Source: Clonostachys chloroleuca (lineage: Eukaryota; Ascomycota; Sordariomycetes; Hypocreales; Bionectriaceae). From it: DNA of 64,000 nucleotides. This document shows, in pieces, positions 1-12,493 of this stretch. The notes under the pieces are model-generated. The model was not told where the DNA came from. It did no database searches and saw only the letters and a program-made list of their open reading frames with translations. Location: the NCBI GenBank assembly GCA_037952775.1, contig JBANAY010000003.1, forward strand, positions 6,448,001 through 6,512,000, in the 5' to 3' direction. Positions within the stretch are counted from its first letter, which is position 1. Every line of letters starts with the position of its first letter. The translations under genes were made by a program, and so were the position numbers.

Positions 1-2331
1 TACCGAGAAGATATGACGGAACATATGTATTTGGAGGGATGCCCAGCTCTTTACACGCTTTAGTCTGCGCTGCGCTGGCCGAGCCAGGAGCATGAGGCAT
101 CTCGGCCGTGATGTCGTACGTTCCGCTTGACCGATTTACGCGACTTCTCTGCAAGGCCTTGGACTGGATAACATGTTCTTCTGGAACCCCGGAGAGCCGC
201 ACACGCTTGATCCTCTTCAACTCGAATCGACCTTCCTCTGGCCTCAGCGTGGCCGTCGCTCTGTCGCCTTGCAGATGGGTCCAGCCAAAGTCGTGTACTA
301 AGTGCGTGTCGCGCAGATGCTGCCTGAGCTTGTCCATACTGTCGAATACTTGGCGAGAGCCGCTCGAACTGGGATTGCACCCTGGCCATGGACAGAGCGT
401 TGTTGCTTCTGGAGAGACGAAAGGTCGTGAAGAATGCCTGGTGTCATCTGGCATTCTTGACAGTGATGGAGCTGATATGCCCACATCTTCAGCAGGATCT
501 CCGGTTTTGCTAACTTGCCTGAGAGGTGGTGGGATCAACTCGGTTACATCCTCCAGAAGATTCCGAGGGTCCTTTGGTGATTTGTTGGAAACTACCAATG
601 TAGTCTCTCCGTCTTCTACAAGAGGAAAAGCGTAGTTCTTGGCGGCCTTGTCCTCTTCTGCTTTTGCTGGGACGATTACTGGCTCGGTCACGGTGTCACA
701 GTCCTCCACATCGGTGGCATCTAATGTGTCCGACTCCCAAGTCTCCAAAATTTCAGAGTGCGACAGGTCTGTTTCATACGAGACTGGGTGGTGACCACCT
801 TGAGGACGTGACCGATCACTGCAGCAGAGGCCATGGTAGGCTCCCTCCAGCTTGAAGATCCTCCGGACCAGGTCACTTGCCGTAAGCCTTTCTTCCTTTT
901 TAGATCTGCACATGGCTTCCACGACATCAACGAGAATGGCATCCTGCGGGTTCTCGTCGTTCGATAAGATGCCCCGCAGGTATTGCAGCCACGCTTGGAG
1001 GCCTCGCTCGTTTTCATAATAAGCAGTTGACCCAGAACCATTGGTTTTGTCCAGCAGGAACTGGTTGAGGTCCTGCATGGACTTGCCGGCAAGCACAGTC
1101 AACATCTCGACGAAGACACAGCCAAGAGACCATATATCACTTGCACGTGTCCGGGTCTATCAGTTTTGTCAGCTTGTTGACGCGTGGTGAAGGTTTTATA
1201 GCTAATGGGAGTGTCACTTACCCCGATGACCGCCTCGAGGGGCGCATATCTCTTGGAAACGAACTTCATGCTGGGATTTGTGGACGACTCGGCAGTGTCG
1301 TCAACGTCTTCTCTTCTTACTTGCGCAGTTCCAAAATCCGTCAGATACACCTTGCTCTCCTTGACGAGAATATTCTTGGGCTTGATATCCTTGTGCTGCA
1401 CACCCTTGATCTTGTTATTGTGCAGGTAGTCAATGGCGGTCGCGATGCAGCCGAAAAGAGTTCGTATGCGTAGACGTCGGTCAGCTTCACCAGCAGGAGG
1501 GAGCTTCTTCTCCAAGAACGCCGCAAGATCTTGATCTGCGACTGGCGTCATGAGAATACCGACGACGCTCGCATCGGTGTACGACCCGACCACCTTGACA
1601 ATGTGCTGGTGGTCGACAAACTGCAAGACTTCCAGCTCGTTTTGGAAGAGCTTCAGGATCTTCCGGTCTTTTGTGTCGTCGATATGCTGCCGGGGTATCG
1701 TCTTGAGGGCAAAGTGCATCAGACTATGCTTGCCAATCACATGGTCGACTTGCGATCGATAAATCTGAGATCCTCCCTGGCCTAGCCTCCGTTTGGTGTA
1801 GAAGAATTTGCTTCGTGCGTCTCCTTGGCAATTCTGATGTCTCGCTCCCCCCGATTCTAGACTGACCCCTTGGCCGTCAAGCACATGATTCTGATATGCC
1901 AGAAAATGCGCCCTATTCTCCCCCGTCAGAGCATCTGGTAAGTTGTCCTCCGTATAGGGCAGAAAATAGTCACTACGCTCGTCGGTGACAAAGGAGTCCA
2001 TGACCTGCTCGAGGCCGATCATGTAGAGTATCACAAAGTGCCTCGGCCTCAGAGCCCACTCTTTCTTGCCGCGCATGAGAAGGAGCTCGGTGATGTAGTT
2101 GAATTCCTGATCGCGCAGACGAATCTTTTGTGGGCGTTGGCTGTCCTGGCACACGGGCAGGAACTTGTGCAGCTTTTGGCGGAAGTCATCGTCGGAGATC
2201 AAGCAACTGGCAGCCGCCTCTATCAGGTTGCTCCTAGACCGCTTTGCCCTCTTGATTGATGGTCTGATGTTTCTGAGCATATTGCACGGCGATTCCGCCA
2301 TGGTGTATCTCTCTCTGTCGTGGGAATGCAT
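1..2331 (-). CDS. protein kinase with degenerate C-terminal zinc-finger-like segment (partial, runs off left edge)
   Basis: Probable Ser/Thr protein kinase. Exon 1 is 2331-1222 and the reading continues in frame from 1156 after a phase-0 intron (1157-1221; GTAAGT donor, GCTGAC branch, GATAG acceptor). Visible kinase parts are a glycine loop (RRLGQGG), the VAIK-like FALK, the catalytic loop HKDIKPKN near residue 312, TDFG near 331, PLEAV, and SDIWSLGC just after the splice. About 200 residues before the kinase have no recognised domain. The tail after the kinase is acidic and Ser/Pro-rich. It carries a C-P-W-x-G-C ... H-L-R-x-x-H pattern around 290-390 that resembles a C2H2 finger. No stop occurs before base 1, so the C-terminus is missing. 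ATG 2331 and ATG 2301 (ACCATGG) are both good starts; I took the first. The gene is divergent from the HeLo-kinase. The substrate is unknown. Confidence 0.75.
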
Positions 2332-3126
2332 TGTGGGGGTTGCAAGAGGTGATTCACCATCCCCCCTGTGAACAATGCGCCATTGATTGTATTTAATCTC
2401 TAGGCTAAATCGAGATTTGCAGCAATTTCTCCAACCTTGTGCAAGGCTGCCTGAGCCGAGATGATCAGCCGCATTTCGTATAGTACAACTATTCTGCCCA
2501 TTTGTGAGATTACGGCACAAGTCTCAGTCCAGGGCTGGATGTTCGCCCAAACAAGCCCAATAAGGAAGCCCTGGGACTGTAAAGCAGGGGTTTCTGATCG
2601 CCCGGGGGAGGGAACTGCCTTACATATCATTTTCCAGCCGCACAGTGGTGTGCTGGCAAGCTGGTTGTCTGGTAAGCAGGTCTGCAGATCCGGAGACATC
2701 GCTGGACTGACGTGGATCATTTCCCCTCGCCAGCGAATAACTAGTGGCAATGGTCGCAGATACAACAATGACAAATAGAGTGTCGTACGCAAACTGGGGC
2801 AGTGCAGCATCGACCGGGCGCGATGCCCAATGAGCCCGGCGTTGCAACACTCCCAGCCAGCCTCACTCATTACACGTGGCGAGGCTTGGGTCGATGACCT
2901 GTGACGAGCCCTGCTCAGCCCTCCAGCCCTATGTGTACGTTTGGGCTCGTAGATTGTCGCCACCCCCAGATGGCGCAATTATGAGGCTTTCCCCAGGTCG
3001 ATGGCTGATGGCTGGCAAAGTGTTTCGTTAAAAGGCTGACATTTGCATCTGATTGACGATGAAGACGGTTCCCAATCACTGGTAAATTACGAATAACCTA
3101 CATTACGTTTAATACCTACTTGGACC
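2332..3126. other. divergent intergenic region between two kinase genes
   Basis: About 800 bp between two divergently transcribed kinase genes, presumably holding both promoters. Open frames here have no recognisable domain and no fungal gene structure. I see no clear TATA box. Confidence 0.5.
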
Positions 3127-4946
3127 ATGGACCCTATCAGTGCTGCCGGTATAGGCTTGGGCGTCACATCGCTCTCGCTCCAGGTATTTTCAGGATGTAT
3201 CAAGGGTGGGTTGAATCCGATTCGAAGGCGCCAATTACGGTACTAATCAAGAGGCTGGCAGGTTATCAGATGTTTATCGAAATGGTGGGAATGCCTGCCG
3301 AGTTTGAGCATCTTCGCACTCGGCTCAGGATCGAACAATCACGATGTCTGCTATGGGGAGAGAAGATAGGCCTGGTTGAGGAACTACTGGACAGACCACG
3401 GGGAATGCTGCAGATGAACCACAATCTGGTCCTTGACATGCTGTATCAGATGCAAACAACTTTCAGGGCGTGCATTGATACTACGTCGGCGTTTGGCCAT
3501 GTGGCGACGGACAGAAACTCAGAAGCACAAAGGAATACAACAGAGACTCTGACGAAGCCAAGATCGACATTTCTTAGAAGAACCCTCGCAGTATGGGAAA
3601 GGAGCGGAAGAGTTGCCGCGAGACTCGAGTGGGCAATGTTGAAAAAGGATAGTTTTGAGAAGCTGGTCACCAAACTGGTCCAGTACAATGACCGCATCGA
3701 ATCATTTCTAGATCGCAGTGCGCTCGAAGACCTTCGGACGATGCAGGCTCAGCACAATTTGGCCTTGCTACAGATGACGGACAGGATCGACCAAATCCAA
3801 GACCTGATCCGTGCCATGAGTGTGGATCGCAGAAGCCCAGCCGACGATTCCGACCTCGACAGCCTCTTCTCCAGAGTAGCTACACTCGCGGAAGAATCGT
3901 CTGATGCCGCGAACCAGTCCGTCGTCTCACTCGCCGAGTTCAAGAGGCATCACCTCAGCATTGAAATGAACATGTCAGTTGGTGAGACGTTTCTAATATC
4001 GCCCAACGACATGGACCTGGATGGAGCGCCAAAATGCTCCGGTCGCCAGCTCGCAAATATAGATGGGCAGAAGGTGTGGCTCGAGTGGCGGGAGAGCGTC
4101 GACGACGCATTCTCCCAGAAGACGTACAGCTCAACCGTCGAGACCCGGGTCAAGAAACTCTCCGCCATCCTCGCCGCGCCCGACAGGCCGAAGGCATTCC
4201 ACTCCCCTCAATGTCTGGGTTACTACCGCAGTGAGGCGAGTGACAAGCCCGGGTACGCTCTGGTGTACAAGTGGCCCGCCGACACGCACGGCCAGAACGC
4301 CGATATGTTGTCGCTCCGCGAGCTGCTCAGCAGGATGAGCGTCCCGCCGGCGTTCAATACCCGGCTCCAGATTGCAAAGATGCTGGCCTCGTCGCTGCTG
4401 TACCTCCACGCGGTCGACTGGATTCACAAGGACGTTCGTAGCGACAGCATCCTCTTCGCAGCCGATCCTGACCGCACCATCAACCTCAAAGAGCCCATCT
4501 TTTCTGGTTTTGAGTTTTCGCGGCCGGCGTTGCCAGAAGAGGTCACCGTGTCGCATCAGTTCTCAGACAAGCATGATCTGTACCGGCATCCGGACCTCCT
4601 GACGCTCGACGCGGGCAGATCGAAGAAGTCCCACGACATCTACAGCCTCGGGCTTGTCCTTGCGGAAATCGCTCTCTGGGAGCCCGTTGAGGACATTGTG
4701 GATATCAAGGTGCGCAGGAAGGAGCTCAAGTCGGTAAGGAAGCGCATGCTGAGTTCCACCGTTTCCTCGTTCCTCGGCGAACGTGTAGGCTGGATCTACG
4801 CTGACGTTGTGAGGGACTGCATCGAGGGCGGCCAGGCCCTCGACCTGTTGCCCGGGGACGACGAGGAGGATCCGGAGACGGGCGTGAGACTTTCCAACGC
4901 CTTGCATGAGAGAGTGATTCAGAAGCTTGAATCCATCAGAGTCTGA
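3127..4946 (+). CDS. HeLo-domain (Het-s/LopB-like) protein with C-terminal kinase-like domain
   Basis: 587-residue protein. Exon 1 is 3127-3205, the intron is 3206-3261 (perfect TACTAAT branch, CAG acceptor), and exon 2 is 3262-4946; the splice joins CIK to GYQMF. The first 25 residues (MDPISAAGIGLGVTSLSLQV) form the hydrophobic N-terminal helix typical of HeLo domains. It is followed by the family pattern R-L-x-I-x-x-x-R-C-x-x-W-G-E near residue 60. A central helical region follows, then a kinase-like lobe with HKDVRSDSIL in place of HRDxxxxN, no proper DFG (SGFEF), and HDIYSLGLVLAEI. The missing Asn and DFG suggest a pseudokinase. In fungi, HeLo domains act as membrane-targeting cell-death effectors in allorecognition; that role here is inferred from the family. 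The intron also explains why the first in-frame ATG of the long exon is not the true start. Confidence 0.8.
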
Positions 4947-6081
4947 CCTGCAAGGAGTGTGATTTAGATCAATAGCTTCATGTAATGCTCGAATATGGCT
5001 AGACTCCTTATTTGAGCACAGTAAGTTACTCGGCCTCATAATATTACTTTCGGTGCCTAAGATCAGTGGTAGTTTGCCACCATAAAACCACTGGTCGTCG
5101 TGAAATACCCAAGCCTCAAAAGAGGCCAAGCCTTCCAGATAAAGTAGTCATTTACTATAATCACCTTCAATCGCATCGTGTCTATCCATCAGCAAATCTT
5201 ATGCATGTTCACGTATATTGGAATGATAATCATCATATTGAGATGTCGGGACTGGCCTCTTGCATCACTGGTTTTGACTTTAGACTCAAACTCTCGCACA
5301 GTTCACGTATATCACATTTAGCCGCCCCTCATGCATTTCGCGATAATTAGCACTTATCCATGACATCGGGGCAAAATTGTCATCTTTTGCGGTCAGTGTT
5401 AAGTCATAAGAGACTATGATAAGCCTTGAGAGCAATAGTCATTTTGCGATACTACTTTGTCGCAAGCCTTTTTCGAAAGGATGTATTTTCAGTTTCCATA
5501 GTTGAACACTTTCCAACAATGGACCCTCCCCGCACAGTACATACACATACACACACATAGACAAACCCTCAACCTGAAAGTCACACAACACGGCCTCTCT
5601 TATACTCCGCAAAAGCCCTCTGCCACTTACACTTGCGACCCATTTACAAACCTACGTCTCGAATACTTCGCAAACTTATGTCCTGAGCATCGTCCCAGCA
5701 AACTCGTCTCCCAAAGTGATCGATCATCTCATCGATCTCCAGCATAGCGCAAGCCTTACCAGCTGTCTCTTTTCCACTCTAATGCGGCACAATTATCTAA
5801 TGCCTTGTCAAATATCATGTGGTTTGTAGGGCTAGAAAAAAGGAGCCAACATTTCAAACTTTGTGTGAGAAACAAAAAATAACTCTTTGCCACCCTGATG
5901 CCGCACAATTTCCTTTCCACGCCTTTGATAAGGTTCGTATTTTAGATTTGTCCTGACTTGAAGAATTTTCAATGTTTTTTTTCACAAAACTGTAGCTGTC
6001 GCTTTTCCCTCTTGGAAATCTAGGACAGCAACCAGACAACACTGGCATTTCTAGTTTCTGCGAACAACCAACCATGGCACA
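4947..6081. other. intergenic, no gene recognised
   Basis: About 1.1 kb, moderately AT-rich, with scattered short open frames that match no family. The last 200 bp are presumably the F-box gene promoter and leader. No repeat boundary was seen. Confidence 0.4.
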
Positions 6082-7317
6082 ATGGAATCCGGTACTCCAA
6101 CGCAGCCGCTCTCAACACTACCAGGAAACAGCCTTCCCGGACTCCCAACAGAGCTTCTTTACATGATTCGTCTTTCGCTACCGTTAGCGTCTCGTATTGC
6201 TCTCGCTTTGACCTGCAAGAAGATTCGCGACAATTTCGGGATTGAACAACTAAAGGGGAAGAATGCAACTAAGCTCTTACTACTTCTCGAAAAGGATAGT
6301 CCAACTAAATTCGTCTGCTTTGGTTGCAGCAAGCTCCGGCCACTGATCAGACATCTAACACGGGGTTGGGTCGATAAGGGCCATAAACTATGCGGGGATC
6401 ACCGGAAGAGGATCCTCACCTTCTTACATGAAACTTCCGAGGACCAGACCTGGTGTCATCTTCGCAAAGTCACAAAATACACAATCCGGTACAATCTTCA
6501 CGTCTGGAAGCCTCTCAGGACCGGCCCCAAAATCTCATTTTCAGAGGCTCACTTGGTCATGAACCGGCATCGATATGGGCCAAGGCATGGAATATCGCTT
6601 GATTTTCTAAAACAAGACTTTGACATCGAGACTTTCATAAGATGTTGGAACCATGACTATTTCTCTTTGTGCAAGGATTCACCCAACGGACGGTACGGAC
6701 TGCGACCAGAGGAACAAGGAAACGTCAACCACCCCACGCCAGCAGGCCCTGGAAATGGACAAGGACTGTGGAGCTTCGGCTTCAAATATAGTGCTATGAT
6801 CGTTGATGATGAACTACATGTGGTTCGTCTTCATCGAGTAAGTGGCTTGCCGGTTCGACGATGTCGCTTCCTCAGCGTAATGTATCATCTTCATCTCCCT
6901 ATCTGCAACCATTTGGCTGAGCAAGAGTCTTGGGAAACCGAAAATTCAATTAATCCATGGTACATTCTGTTGAATAAAGCTCTGGACAGTAGTGTTTCCA
7001 ATGATATTGGTGAAGTATTCGCGGGAAACCTAGCTGGCAAATATGTTGATAGTAGCTGCGGCTATTGTTTCACGGACTATGAAATCTTAGTTAAGAGAGA
7101 TGAAGATACGTGGACGCTGGAGCTAGTAACATACCATCGACTTGGGCGATGTGAGACGCCAGATGATCCCATTTGGCAGTGCCTAGCTAGTCCTTTAAAG
7201 CAAATCAGTATCGGCCGTGAGAGGGTCGATCCAAGCTTTGGGCCAGGCCGTACACGAGAGAAATGGTATGAGGCTCTCGCCGGTACCACCAACACCCGAG
7301 GCGGTGGTATGTTCTAG
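6082..7317 (+). CDS. F-box-like protein
   Basis: 411 residues, one exon. An F-box-like motif lies at about residues 17-60 (LPGLPTELLYMIRLSLPLASRIALALTCKK). It is followed by a short cysteine/histidine cluster (CFGCSKLRPLIRHLTRGW ... CGDH) seen in many fungal F-box proteins and possibly zinc-binding. A second CGYCFTDYEI pair lies near residue 330. The remainder has no repeats or catalytic motif. F-box proteins recruit substrates to SCF ubiquitin ligases; large, fast-evolving families of this kind are common in filamentous fungi. The substrate is unknown. The start is the ATG just before MESGTPTQ; no intron is needed. Confidence 0.75.
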   Translation: MESGTPTQPLSTLPGNSLPGLPTELLYMIRLSLPLASRIALALTCKKIRDNFGIEQLKGKNATKLLLLLEKDSPTKFVCFGCSKLRPLIRHLTRGWVDKGHKLCGDHRKRILTFLHETSEDQTWCHLRKVTKYTIRYNLHVWKPLRTGPKISFSEAHLVMNRHRYGPRHGISLDFLKQDFDIETFIRCWNHDYFSLCKDSPNGRYGLRPEEQGNVNHPTPAGPGNGQGLWSFGFKYSAMIVDDELHVVRLHRVSGLPVRRCRFLSVMYHLHLPICNHLAEQESWETENSINPWYILLNKALDSSVSNDIGEVFAGNLAGKYVDSSCGYCFTDYEILVKRDEDTWTLELVTYHRLGRCETPDDPIWQCLASPLKQISIGRERVDPSFGPGRTREKWYEALAGTTNTRGGGMF

Positions 7318-8849
7318 GCCGGGGTTCTGCATTTCGATTCCATCCTCCGAATTCCCATCAGGTTTGCATCAGAAACGAAATCCGACAGGATAATTTTACT
7401 TCGGAAAGTGTACTTTCACAAGAAAGCGCGCTTAATGAACCAACAAGAAGATGCGTGTACTTCTGGTTTCGTATAGACAAATTAGAGAATGAGACCAAAT
7501 TGAACTTAAAGGGTACAATATCGCTACAGGGGGTAAAAGGTAACAGGGTGTGACACGAGAGGGTTTGTTCCGGAATGGGCCCAGGCATATTGGAATATTT
7601 CAGATGCAAGGAATGCTTGTCTTTGGAGATCAATTGAAACCTAAGTTTGAGGAATCCCTGAGACTGAACCTGGACAGCATGCAGAGAGTTCTCTCAAATA
7701 GCCTACTTTCGTGGATCTCTGTTAAGATACCTCTACTAATGCGAAGATTTATGACGAGTACAACGTTTCATACTTGGGATCATAGATAGGTGGCTAATCT
7801 CCACCTCGTGACTACTATCATTAGCTCAGCACTCGTATGTTATCACAGTATCCTCTTTCATCGTCGATTCTACCACACATGCATGAGTAAGCGCAGCCCA
7901 GAGTCGCTCGTTTATCCAGTTCAAATCATACTTAACTTGCCATAGACGTAGCTATTGCTGCTATTCCTGTAAAAGAATACTGACATGAGCAATCTTTTCT
8001 AACAGCAGAGATCACATTCAGCATTCTCCATATAGAGAAATCCTACGACCGTAGAGAGGAGAAAAAGAAATAAGGAGCTAGCCCGGGAGGTGGAAATCGG
8101 GTTAAACCAAGGTACACTAAGATCGACCCTTGGTGCAAGACTTGGCTGTTTTGGTTGAGTAGCACTTGGATAAAAGCAGCAAGATCCAGAGCCAAAATCG
8201 GTAATAAAGTTGACTATGTCATCCGTCAGCGCTTTGAGCTCTTGTCATAAGCCAGGTCAACTGAATACAGTGCGGCAGGTTTGTCAGCTGGTTGTCATCG
8301 CTGGACCATTCCCATCGCGTGCATGGCCAAGCAACAATGTAGCATCAGCTCTGTACTTTCACCGCTTGAATTTGGGCATCAGGGCACGCGACTCTGCCAA
8401 TATTCCATACCCTAACTGTTCAGCACAGCCCAACGGCGTAAGCCTTCGCGAGTAACGAGAGCATAGTTCAGCCACTCCCTAGCCACGTCGGCAGTCTCCT
8501 CTCCTTGTCTGCCAATAACAAGACACACTTACTGCTCAGCCCAAGCACCCCTGCGTCAGGGCGGCCCGCCGGCACATAAAGCTAGGTATAAGCTAAACAA
8601 GCCTCATTGCCAGTAGTAACCATTAGCGAGCTTGTAGTGTCAGACATGTTGATGTCCTCTAATTTTCAAACACGGAGCATCTGCACAGCGGTCAGCACTA
8701 GGAAGTCAGGTCTTACATGAGAGACTTTCACGACGCGAGCGTATATAAACAATAGGGGTGGAGATGTACAGCTCTTTGTTGGCCCAGCTTGCCACCTCTC
8801 TTTGACCTTTGGTGCGCACTCAGTGACTTGCTCTTCTATCAAAATCAAA
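7318..8849. other. intergenic, promoter of the membrane-protein gene at its right end
   Basis: 1.5 kb with no supported coding region. Short open frames are not conserved-looking. The right end has a TATA element about 100 bp upstream of the next start codon. Confidence 0.4.
8742..8749 (+). promoter_or_regulatory. TATA box
   Basis: TATATAAA sits 101 bp upstream of the ATG at 8850, a usual distance for a fungal TATA-driven promoter. It probably drives the four-helix membrane protein. Confidence 0.5.
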
Positions 8850-9530
8850 ATGCCGTCCAGTAGTCAGTTGCTATATCCGGCTGTTGGCCTCTTAATGGTC
8901 ATAGCGATAATTGAACTGTCCTTTGTCTCCGCCACGGTTGGCTTCTTGCATGACCCTGCAAGCGGCACATTTGCATTCACTAGCGATGGAGCTACGATCA
9001 ACCTCAAGGGTGAACCAAAATATCTCATGACCGATCAAGGGCACACGAGCAACGCAGCCGCCGGTACTGCCTTTATTCTCGTCGGCCTCGGAGGATCCCT
9101 CGCTCTTTTCCTGCGCTCCCGCCCGAATCCCAGCGATTTTGCCATCTATTTTCATCATCTCTGGGTGCTGGTCAATTTCCTAAGCTTCCTTCTCACCTTT
9201 GGCGCACTCGTCTACGTCTTTGTCGTCACCAATCGCTATGCCGGCCAGGCGATCGACGTTGCCGTCGCTGCTGGTCTTGGCGGACAAAAGTATGACGTGG
9301 GGACTTGGACACCCCAGGGCTGGTTCTCTGCTCTCCTTGAGCTCGACCTTGTGAACCCCGGCGACAGATCTAAAGTATCTTCCATTGTGCGCATTACTCA
9401 AGGCTGGCAGTACAACTTGATCCCCTTTTTCATCATCCATCTGGTCGAGACTAGCATTGCGATTTGGGATGCTTTGCAGAGACGCAAACCCGTTTCCCTG
9501 ACTGGGAGCATCGAGAAAACGGCAGCCTGA
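8850..9530 (+). CDS. four-transmembrane hypothetical membrane protein
   Basis: 226 residues from the ATG at 8850, which sits in an AAAATG context; the upstream in-frame start at 8802 is less likely. Hydrophobic segments lie at about residues 9-30, 68-87, 102-130 and 185-205, with a hydrophilic loop between the first two and a short cytosolic-looking tail. The arrangement resembles small fungal four-helix membrane proteins of unknown function. No catalytic motif was seen. A TATA box lies 101 bp upstream. No intron. Confidence 0.7.
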   Translation: MPSSSQLLYPAVGLLMVIAIIELSFVSATVGFLHDPASGTFAFTSDGATINLKGEPKYLMTDQGHTSNAAAGTAFILVGLGGSLALFLRSRPNPSDFAIYFHHLWVLVNFLSFLLTFGALVYVFVVTNRYAGQAIDVAVAAGLGGQKYDVGTWTPQGWFSALLELDLVNPGDRSKVSSIVRITQGWQYNLIPFFIIHLVETSIAIWDALQRRKPVSLTGSIEKTAA

Positions 9531-10439
9531 ATGGGAGGTCTCCGATCTTCTCACAACTAGTGAAGCATCAGGCATCGGGTATTTTAGTGCGATTCAAATA
9601 CCCTTCTTGTCATATTTCTTAAGCATTTGGTGTTTCTCGAGCCTTACAGCAACACGTTGCCTGGAAACTTCAACACTTGTCCCAATTAGATGGGTGCGAT
9701 GTGTTCACTTCCACCCAAGATGCATCTCACTATACTCTTCTCACTGTATGTTACATTTCCAGTGATAGAAATTCTAATTATATTGAATATCTTCATCACT
9801 ATATCTTACTCCTACACCCGTAGAGGTTCTTGTTAGACGAGCTTGTGTGGATACACGCAAGGCTTGTGCTGCTCAGGGTCTGCTGGCTTCTGTAGACAAT
9901 GAGCCCTCATAATATATATTCGTGTGACGATTCCCTTCAGTGCTTTAACACTACCGGTTCCAATTGCTGCTCGTTACCATGGACTTGAACTTGTACGAAA
10001 CGGGGATTCATGAGACGAAGCTTCTTGTCCCGAATCCAAGTCTAATTACCCTGGTTCGTGTTCACCGGGCACTTCCCTCAACGAATGGCAGCTTTGATTT
10101 TTCTCTCCCACGATTAAATTTAGCAGGCAGACCCGCCTGGTTGTGGCGTGGGCCCTCAGCCCGACCATTCCGGGCAGATGAACAGAGCAGGGGTTGTCAG
10201 CGAGGATGTCAACTGATCTCGGCTGGATTCGAAACATACGATAATGATATCAGCCCAACCGGAATTTTCTTTTCACTTTACGCAGGAAAACTGATATCCC
10301 CTTGCTCTCCGACTCGTCTACTTCCAGAATTCTCTCCCTTCATAGGTCCCTTTGATTCCCACATCTATCAATTGACCTTCCCACGGTGTTTCCTACCCCT
10401 GTATCATCGTTGCAATCGCTGGCTCATGTCTCCACTGAG
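9531..10439. other. intergenic, no gene recognised
   Basis: About 900 bp. The open frame running into the next gene from 9964 has no domain and ends in the frame after the first exon of the monooxygenase. I treat it as non-coding. Confidence 0.4.
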
Positions 10440-12231
10440 ATGGGGGGATCTTACGATGTCATAGTGGTCGGAGCAGGTTGGTCCCCCCTTTATATCAAAC
10501 TCACAGTATCGAATATAGATTTGACAATCATCGCCAGGATGGTACGGTCTAGCAGCCGCCAAAGCATATCTGCACATGCACCCATATTCCAAGCTCGCTA
10601 TATTGGAAGCTGGAGAATCATGCGGCGGCACTTGGTCACGGAACCGGCTGTACCCGAGTCTCAAGTCCAACAATTGCGTGGGCACCTATGAGTTCCCAGA
10701 CTTCCCCATGTCAGAGGAGATATACGGCCTCAAACCACCCAGCCACATTCCCGGTGCTGTATTATTCCGGTACTTGACGGATTATGCTCGATACTATGGC
10801 ATTCTGGACATGATTCAATTTCACACCCGGGTTGATTTGGTACAGCCCAGCGGCGACGGCTGGCGGCTTCTGGTGACTGGCCAAAGAGGCGTAAAGCCAA
10901 TTGAAACTGACCGGCTCATCATCGCCACAGGACTTACCAACACCCCCAATATCCCTTCTTATCCAGGGTTGAAGACGTTCGGCGCTCCCTTCTTTCACGT
11001 TCGAGACTTTTGCCAGGAGATGCAGGCCATCCGTGGAGCAAAAAGTGCCATCGTCATCGGGGGAGGCAAGTCTGCCTTTGATACTGCCTACGCCTTGGTT
11101 GAGGATGGAACCGAGGTGGATATGATTATCCGGTCAAAGGGAAGAGGTCCGGCCTGGATCTCGCCGCCTGTGGTCACGATGTTCAAAAAGTTTCTAGATC
11201 GGCTGCTCAATGTGAGATGGGTCACCTGGTTCAGCCCATGTCCTTGGGGTGCTGAGGATGGATTCCCCCGCACTCGACACTTTCTTCACCAGACAAGACT
11301 GGGTCGCTTTCTTGTTGACTGGTTCTGGAGAACTTTTGGCAATTACGTCATCTCCGCCAATCGTTACGATTTCCACCCAGAGATCAAAAAGCTCAAACCC
11401 TGGCATTCGTCATTCTGGATCGGGAGTAGGCTGAGTATCCTCAACTACGACAAACCAATATGGGACTTTATCAAGCAGGGCAAGATCCGAGTCCATGTTG
11501 ACCAGATAGAGTCTCTCGAATACAAGAGGGTGTTTCTGGCATCAGGAAGCATCATAGACACCGATGCTCTTATATGCGCGACGGGGTGGAGGAAGAACAA
11601 TTCTATCAAATTTATTGGGCTAGGTGATGAAGGGCTTGGTTTACCATTTAACAAATCGGACAAAAGACTGCTGGAACAAAAAGCAGATGAACGAGTTCTC
11701 TACATGTTCCCCGGTCTAGCAAACCAGCCCGAAATTTCCCACCAGCAAAGGGGTGAAGAGCCTTTACGATATTACCGATTTATGATCCCTCCGACATTAG
11801 TTCCGTCTCGAAACTTGGCGTTTGCCGGAATGGTCTCGTCAGTAGCATCGCCAATCATCGCGACCATCCAAGGCCTATGGATCTCAACATTCTTTGACGG
11901 CAACCTCGATCGCACACCGCACACTCTTGAAGAAGTCACGTATGAGGTGATGCTTCATACTCAGTGGGGGAAGTGGCGTTACCCGTGCGGGTATGGCTCG
12001 AACACTCCCGACCTCGGCCTGGATGGTATCCCGTACGCAAATATGTTGATGAGAGACTTGGGGCTACGGGTAAATCGAAAACCGACGATATACACCGAGC
12101 TCACCAGCCCTTATGTTCCCGCAGATTTCCGGGGACTGTCTGAAGAATGGGAGAGGACGCATGAAAAGAACGAGAAGGAATACTGGGAGGACTATGAAAT
12201 AGAGGAGCCTCTAAAAATCGTAATTAATTAA
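10440..12231 (+). CDS. FAD-dependent monooxygenase (FMO / N-hydroxylase-like)
   Basis: 576 residues. Exon 1 is 10440-10476, the intron is 10477-10537, and exon 2 is 10538-12231. The splice completes the FAD dinucleotide motif VVGAGWYGLAAAKAY, which neither exon encodes alone. Other FMO features are LEAGESCGGTWS (FAD), LIIATGLTNTP, FFHVRDF (an FMO/BVMO-fingerprint-like element), the NADPH Rossmann motif VIGGGKSAFDTAY near residue 190, and ALICATGW near 385. There is no signal peptide. Such enzymes hydroxylate or oxygenate small molecules, often in secondary metabolism. The substrate cannot be inferred, because no biosynthetic core gene is adjacent. Confidence 0.8.
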
Positions 12232-12493
12232 TTATGGCCTCTGGGCCACGTGTGTGTATATAGACGAATTTAATAGCTTCCGATTCTATATTGTGTTAGA
12301 TGTTCCCGGGGAGAGAACAACCGTTTCATGATGATGGGAGGGGATTTTGGCGATCGGGAGGAATCATACTGCTCGCAAATTGGATCATTAAAAAGTCATG
12401 TTTCAAATAACGTAATGCCGGCTGTCGGATGCCGGATACAGAGAGACTAATAGATTACCTCCAATAGCAAGGAGTAAAAATGAAGAAAAAAAT

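Noticed and set aside
2400..2978. 192-residue minus-strand open frame upstream of the first kinase
   Set aside because: No domain; it lies in the divergent promoter region and a strong start follows at 2331.
10046..10464. Open frames just upstream of the first monooxygenase
   Set aside because: No domain; the spliced exon beginning at 10440 explains the conserved FAD motif.
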